DNA of 64,000 nucleotides, from assembly GCA_037576195.1 (NCBI GenBank), contig CM075102.1, positions 47,426,745 to 47,490,744 of the forward strand, given 5' to 3'. Positions 59,889-64,000 of the stretch are shown one piece after another (the first letter of the stretch is position 1; every line of letters begins with the position of its first letter). The notes under the pieces were generated by a model. That model saw only the letters and a program-made list of their open reading frames with translations. It ran no database searches and had not been told where the DNA came from. The DNA comes from Phytoseiulus persimilis (lineage: Eukaryota > Arthropoda > Arachnida > Mesostigmata > Phytoseiidae). The position numbers were made by a program, and so were the translations under genes.

Positions 59889-60227
59889 ATGTACGCCAAG
59901 TCTAATCATTCGAAACTCGATGGCAGCCTGGAACCAACCACCATAAATGTTGCTGAGCCAAGCACGGCATGCGCTCAACAGAGCAGGATCACATGCGACA
60001 ATCATGAGCATGTTTACGCTGTCAGCCGAGCGATGATCTACCCGATCGCCGGATCATTGCCGCTGGATCCCTCCCGACGCTCGCCAGGATGCATCGAGCC
60101 GCACCGGATAGGGTCTTGCGCCGCTTCATTGTGCTCGCGGTCCGTGCCCGTCGGAACGGAATCGCAGGAGCAATCGACCGGAGTTCTTCAATTTTCGGCA
60201 ACGACTTTCCTATGCGGCGGCCGCTAA
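59889..60227 (+). CDS. Possible 112-residue frame from ATG
   Basis: ATG at 59889 (MYAKSNHSKLDGSLEPTT) opens 112 codons to TAA with seven cysteines. A minus frame (60011-59763, ATG start, MLMIVACDPALLSAC) overlaps the first third and is also plausible. Confidence 0.27.
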   Translation: MYAKSNHSKLDGSLEPTTINVAEPSTACAQQSRITCDNHEHVYAVSRAMIYPIAGSLPLDPSRRSPGCIEPHRIGSCAASLCSRSVPVGTESQEQSTGVLQFSATTFLCGGR

Positions 60228-60615
60228 CGGCAGAAGCACTTCGACGGCTGTCAAAACAGCGATGATGACAAAAACACGACGATAAGAACACGATAAGCGC
60301 GCCTCTGCCTTCTTCGGCGATTGCGGCAGAGGTGATATTGATTATCCCTCAAGAAGTCTCCAGATTCACGCCTTGTTCACGGCGGCGGTGGTTTTATCTC
60401 AGATCGCTAGAGATAGACGATTTGTTGTCGCGGAATCGCTCGCGTGGACAAACAGAAGGACTCGGGATCAGCTGGGAGCGGGTGTCGCAGGATTTCTCCC
60501 GCTCGGGTTCTCGCCATCTTTTCGAACGTCTGGGAGAGCTCTTGAGTGTCAATAATGGACGATGCTCTTGAGATTGATGTGGAACGCGAGCGACACGCGC
60601 GTCCGGAACCTCGTC

Positions 60616-61189
60616 TCAGAGAGAGCTCGAACCAAGCCACCAATCGACGCAGCTGAGGGACGCGACAATGACTGAGCGTTTTGTTTCAACTCGTTGAACG
60701 TAGATGTGCTCTTTCAGTTTGAATTGTTCGAGTTGCCGCTCCCGGCAGTTCAGCACACAAGTGTTCCCATTGGAATCATCGTGGAACGAATTCATTAAAT
60801 GACCGTATCTCGGCCCGTGTATTGCCAAACGTGTGATTCTGGCTTGTTGATGCGGCGGCGGTAGTTGCTGTCTTCCTCACGTAGATATAGATTGCTCAGA
60901 TCACTGTTCGGGTCATGACGGTCCCAATTGACTTCGTGTGTCGTGTGGTTGGAGGAACGAGCGCATTGTCAGCGAGCGAGTCGAACTCTGGAGCGCCAGC
61001 GGCGCTGCAGCGGACGACCAAAGATGCAACTCTCTTCAACGATGCTCTGAGCGGCTTGGGAAACTCGTGAGAGAACGATGTACAGAGAACTTCCTTGTAC
61101 CGAGAGATTTCGTGAATCGTCCCGAAGGTACCTACAGACATAGCCCTGGCTGATTTTGCTGTGACTCCCCGTGATCGAAGCGCGCTCAT
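60616..61189 (-). CDS. Two-exon unnamed protein, about 173 residues
   Basis: ATG at 61189 opens exon 1 (to 60920): a basic, acid-free N-terminus (MSALRSRGVTAKSARAMS) then FGTIHEISRYKEVL and SLKRVASLVVRCS. A phase-0 donor (GGGACC/GTCATG) and a 52-base intron lead to acceptor GAGGAAGACAG and exon 2 (60867-60616), phase 0. Exon 2 reads ARITRLAIHGPRYGHL, then LEQFKLKEHIYVQRVETKR, and ends in TGA. No competing long plus frame covers exon 2. The N-terminus could be a mitochondrial presequence. A donor 15 bases further on would give a 37-base intron in the same frame. Family unknown. Confidence 0.5.
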
Positions 61190-61738
61190 TCGGCTCTATT
61201 GCGAGATCGTTTTCAACTCAATTGTGTCGAGCGACGATTTCGCCAGACTTGCGAGTTCCGCGCAATGAGAAGGGCAGCGAGCTGTGGCGAAGTCCACTCG
61301 ACAACTCGATCACTGATATTGCGTTTCCAGAACTGAGTGGCCATCGCCCTCGATGAAGTCGGGTCTGCACTCAACTGATTCCTCGATTTGTTTTGGCGGT
61401 TTTGCCATCGCTTCCGATCAAGCACCGCAATACCGTTATTCTCGTGAGCGAACCGCGGAGTTCATGACACAAGGCGAAGGAAATTCTCATGCTTGACGTC
61501 CGACCGTGGGGGAAATTCGCAACTGGTTGTCACACGGCCGATGTCATGTAAATTTGTTTTGACATAATCTCCGAACCGAACTGTGAACCAGCTATTATTT
61601 CGTCCGATTCCTCTTCCCTCCGATGTTGCCTGCCGGCTGCCATCCGACCGGCTTGTTGCCGGTTCGGTCGTCCGCTCCGTTGCTTCTCATTTTTCCCTCT
61701 TTGACGGGCTTTTGACGTCAGCGACAGCTCTTCAAGCT

Positions 61739-62023
61739 TTAATCTCGACTTGTGGTTTCTACGGTTTTGTGGCGAGCTTCTGCGTCTCGATTGGTCACAG
61801 AGCCGGGAAGGCATGCTCCGCTTTCTGTGAGGATTCTGCCTGACTTCGTGGTGTCGATTCTCGCAGCTGTAACGGTCGCCGCCGCGTTTCCCGAATAAAT
61901 ACAGCTACGGAGATGGGGAACGTCCTGATCCTTGCTCGGATTATAGGGATTCCCGCCCGAGTACCTAGCCCTCGGACTGCTCGCCCCGATCACATCGAAC
62001 CCGCACGGCTGAAGCATCATCAT
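61739..62023 (-). CDS. Possible 94-residue frame from ATG
   Basis: ATG at 62023 opens MMMLQPCGFDVIGASSP, then SGGNPYNPSKDQDVPHL and a Thr/Ala/Arg-containing tail to TAA. A plus ATG frame (61913-62191) and a plus frame with hydrophobic stretches (61583-61843) overlap. Strand uncertain. Confidence 0.3.
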   Translation of the reverse strand: MMMLQPCGFDVIGASSPRARYSGGNPYNPSKDQDVPHLRSCIYSGNAAATVTAARIDTTKSGRILTESGACLPGSVTNRDAEARHKTVETTSRD

Positions 62024-62215
62024 TGCCGCAGCGCTTGGTTCGGGCTGGAGGGATTCGACAGTTTTACGAATGCATCGAATCTTCCGCTCTTCCCGGTTCG
62101 GTTTAAATCGCTTACAGTGTTTTTGACCGGAACAGCGTCGTCGATTTTACGACGGAACACGGCGCACGACGTCCCGGTCTTCCCATCTTAATGGAAAAAA
62201 TGGCAATCGATAGCG

Positions 62216-62446
62216 TTGTTGTGGCATGATTGCGAATATTTGTTACCCCAAGCATCGCGAAAAGCTTCCACTCCGACTTCCGATCCGGAGATAGTTTGCC
62301 TCAGTGCTCGCATCGGCTCCGAGACGAGTCATGAACAGGTATTAATGAGACACCCGACGGTTTGCTGGAACGTCGTCGCATGGGGAATTGTGTGGATCTC
62401 ATTCCTGGGATACGCTTGTGTGAATAACGTGTTGAGCCCTCGGTGA
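62216..62446 (+). CDS. Terminal exon with C-terminal membrane helix
   Basis: A 76-codon frame without ATG at its start ends with a membrane-type helix (WNVVAWGIVWISFLGYACV) and NNVLSPR before TGA. No minus-strand frame competes. This would fit the end of a multi-pass or tail-anchored protein whose upstream exons I could not place. Confidence 0.37.
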   Translation: MLWHDCEYLLPQASRKASTPTSDPEIVCLSARIGSETSHEQVLMRHPTVCWNVVAWGIVWISFLGYACVNNVLSPR

Positions 62447-63013
62447 TAAACACTAGCCCATGGACTTGATGTCAAGTATGTTGACAGTATGCGACCTGGC
62501 AAACGTAAATATTGCCCATTCTACCGGCACCGTCTGATGCGTTAGGTGGTGCCTTTATGCATTCATGGATGACAGGCTTTCCTAATCGACTAAAACCATC
62601 CTTGCTTCGAAGAAGCGAACCGAGCGGCAGCCTGGTTTCCGGCCTTTGGATGACTTCGAGTGATTCAACAGGTATTCAGTTATCCTCCCAGAAGTCAATT
62701 CGAGTCGATCAATCGTTAGGGATGGTGGGCTCCTGTTCCTGAACACCTCCTGGGACCTAACCTAATCATGGAAATATATTTTCTCCGGTCTCCAGCTGAA
62801 AATTGACTTGAACACATGGGGGTCATTTTCGAACGCGTCATTCATTGTGATCGTAATATTCTTCTTACCTACAGCTTCCAAAGTTCGGACGCGACTGATG
62901 TTGGTTTCTACGCAGGATCGCCTCTCGAGGTGATTTCCAAGTGGTTTCGTTGAGCGGCCACCGATTCAGAGCATGGTGTTCACCTTCAAATCCATTGATC
63001 AGAGTCATTTGGC

Positions 63014-63256
63014 TCATCCACAGCACAGAACATCTCCGGCCTGGAGAGAAGGACTCAATGAAGTCCTTCCGACACAGCTCTGTATCATGGAAAAAGTCTC
63101 AAGTTCCTTTTCTCTCGGGAGAGAGCAGTGACTAGGCGGCGGCATGAGCGCCCTGGTTTTTGGGAAACACTGTTGTGTACGATTCGGCGGTGTCGTGTTG
63201 GGCGCGCTGATTAGCTCTTTGTAGTGGTCCCTCAGATCGTATTGGATCCTTCGGAA
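63014..63256 (-). CDS. Possible terminal exon, unnamed
   Basis: After a possible acceptor (GTTTCCGAAG) near 63257 the frame reads IQYDLRDHYKELISAP, then PNRTQQCFP, and runs to TGA at 63014. Composition is balanced. No start or upstream exon is identified. Confidence 0.3.
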   Translation of the reverse strand, partial: FRRIQYDLRDHYKELISAPNTTPPNRTQQCFPKTRALMPPPSHCSLPREKELETFSMIQSCVGRTSLSPSLQAGDVLCCG

Positions 63257-63356
63257 ACCGTTGGCCAGATGCAAGATGAGGATTCATTGTTGGAGCGATG
63301 AGAACCGAGGACTCACAAAGGAGCTGAATCAGATATAATCCAGTTGTCACTCATCT

Positions 63357-63578
63357 GTGCCGAGTAATCGAGCTCACAATTCCAGGATTCGGCTGCCCAC
63401 GCATTCTGCAAAGACGAGTCCCAGCGGAAGCTTTGAAACGAGTCCGGGTGTCATGACTCTTCCGAAGTCATGCCGCTGCCTGGTCAGAGTTCGTGATCTC
63501 GTCGTGACGGTGTTCGTCATCGTTGTGGCCATCGGGAAGTCTCACAAGAGAGGCTTCTTCTTCGTGGTACACCTCTGA
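63357..63578 (+). CDS. Terminal exon with C-terminal membrane helix
   Basis: The frame ends with a hydrophobic helix (LVVTVFVIVVAI) followed by GKSHKRGFFFVVHL and TGA. Valine-rich GTC/GTG/GTT codons raise the chance of a low-complexity artefact. No competing minus frame is present. CTG/GTT triplet-rich sequence follows (63585-63625). Confidence 0.3.
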   Translation: MPSNRAHNSRIRLPTHSAKTSPSGSFETSPGVMTLPKSCRCLVRVRDLVVTVFVIVVAIGKSHKRGFFFVVHL

Positions 63579-64000
63579 ATCGGTTGTTGCTGTTGTCGTC
63601 GTCTTTCGCTGCTGCTGTTGGTGTTATCATCATTTGGATGTCACTCTTCCGCGGCTTCGTGGATGAAGAACAGCGCCGGAGCGGCGTGATGATGAGCAGG
63701 AAGACTACACAACAATGACATCACCGAGCGGAGAAACACTACGAACGGCAAGTAAAAAAGAAACAGCGAACAACAGTTGTCCGCCTTCTTTTCTCCAGTG
63801 GACGTCTTCTGAGAACGGAACAGAAACATCTATCGGGAAAAGGGCTGTTCTTCTCTTCGCTGACCGGTTGTCTTAGCCGACAAAGCGAACGATCACGGCA
63901 TGATCACGGCTGGACTCGTCAGTGTCATCGTCGATACTTTGATGAGAACTGTGGTTGAGGAAGCTCTGGGTCTGGTTCGGTTTCGGCTCGAGTCGACCGG

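Noticed and set aside
1-64000. CRISPR array, transposon or prophage content
   Set aside because: No regularly spaced repeats, no paired terminal repeats with transposase, no phage or bacterial operon structure were seen; the gene style is eukaryotic.

Overview
The window looks like nuclear DNA from an arthropod. Base composition is near 50% GC, long reading frames are rare, simple-sequence tracts are common, and the one unmistakable gene is a large intronless Toll receptor of the arthropod Toll-6/Toll-7/Tollo class. Many of the other likely genes show GT...AG introns of only about 42-125 bases. A small-genome chelicerate, such as a mesostigmatid mite, would fit. That is inference from composition and gene style, not proof.

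Only the Toll gene (minus strand, 37735-41310) can be named with confidence. It encodes about 1191 residues: signal peptide, two leucine-rich-repeat blocks separated by a cysteine cluster, one membrane helix and an intracellular TIR domain. Its 3' flank (about 35.9-37.7 kb) is AT-richer, lacks strong coding signal and reaches paired AATAAA hexamers near 35.9 kb. Its 5' flank (41.3-45 kb) is dominated by tetranucleotide and triplet repeats.

The rest was read by joining open frames to splice signals and checking intron phase. The best-supported unnamed genes are: a four-exon minus-strand gene at 12.7-13.8 kb; two-exon plus-strand genes at 9.0-9.8, 23.6-24.25, 30.45-31.03, 54.36-54.77 and 58.3-58.8 kb; and two-exon minus-strand genes at 49.6-49.9 and 60.6-61.2 kb. 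Single-exon candidates are scattered at 14.7, 24.3, 28-29, 32-33, 45.4, 51.9-53.6, 56.6 and 61.7-63.6 kb. Weak family hints are a kelch-like blade (27.2 kb), an immunoglobulin-like fragment (28.9 kb) and a signal peptide followed by a RECK-like double-cysteine motif (34.2 kb).

At this GC content both strands often stay open over the same stretch with coinciding wobble positions, so strand choice is uncertain for many short models. Confidence values reflect that. I saw no CRISPR array, no intact transposon with terminal repeats and transposase, no rRNA, no convincing tRNA and no bacterial-style operon. Shared function between Toll and its neighbours cannot be read from the sequence.
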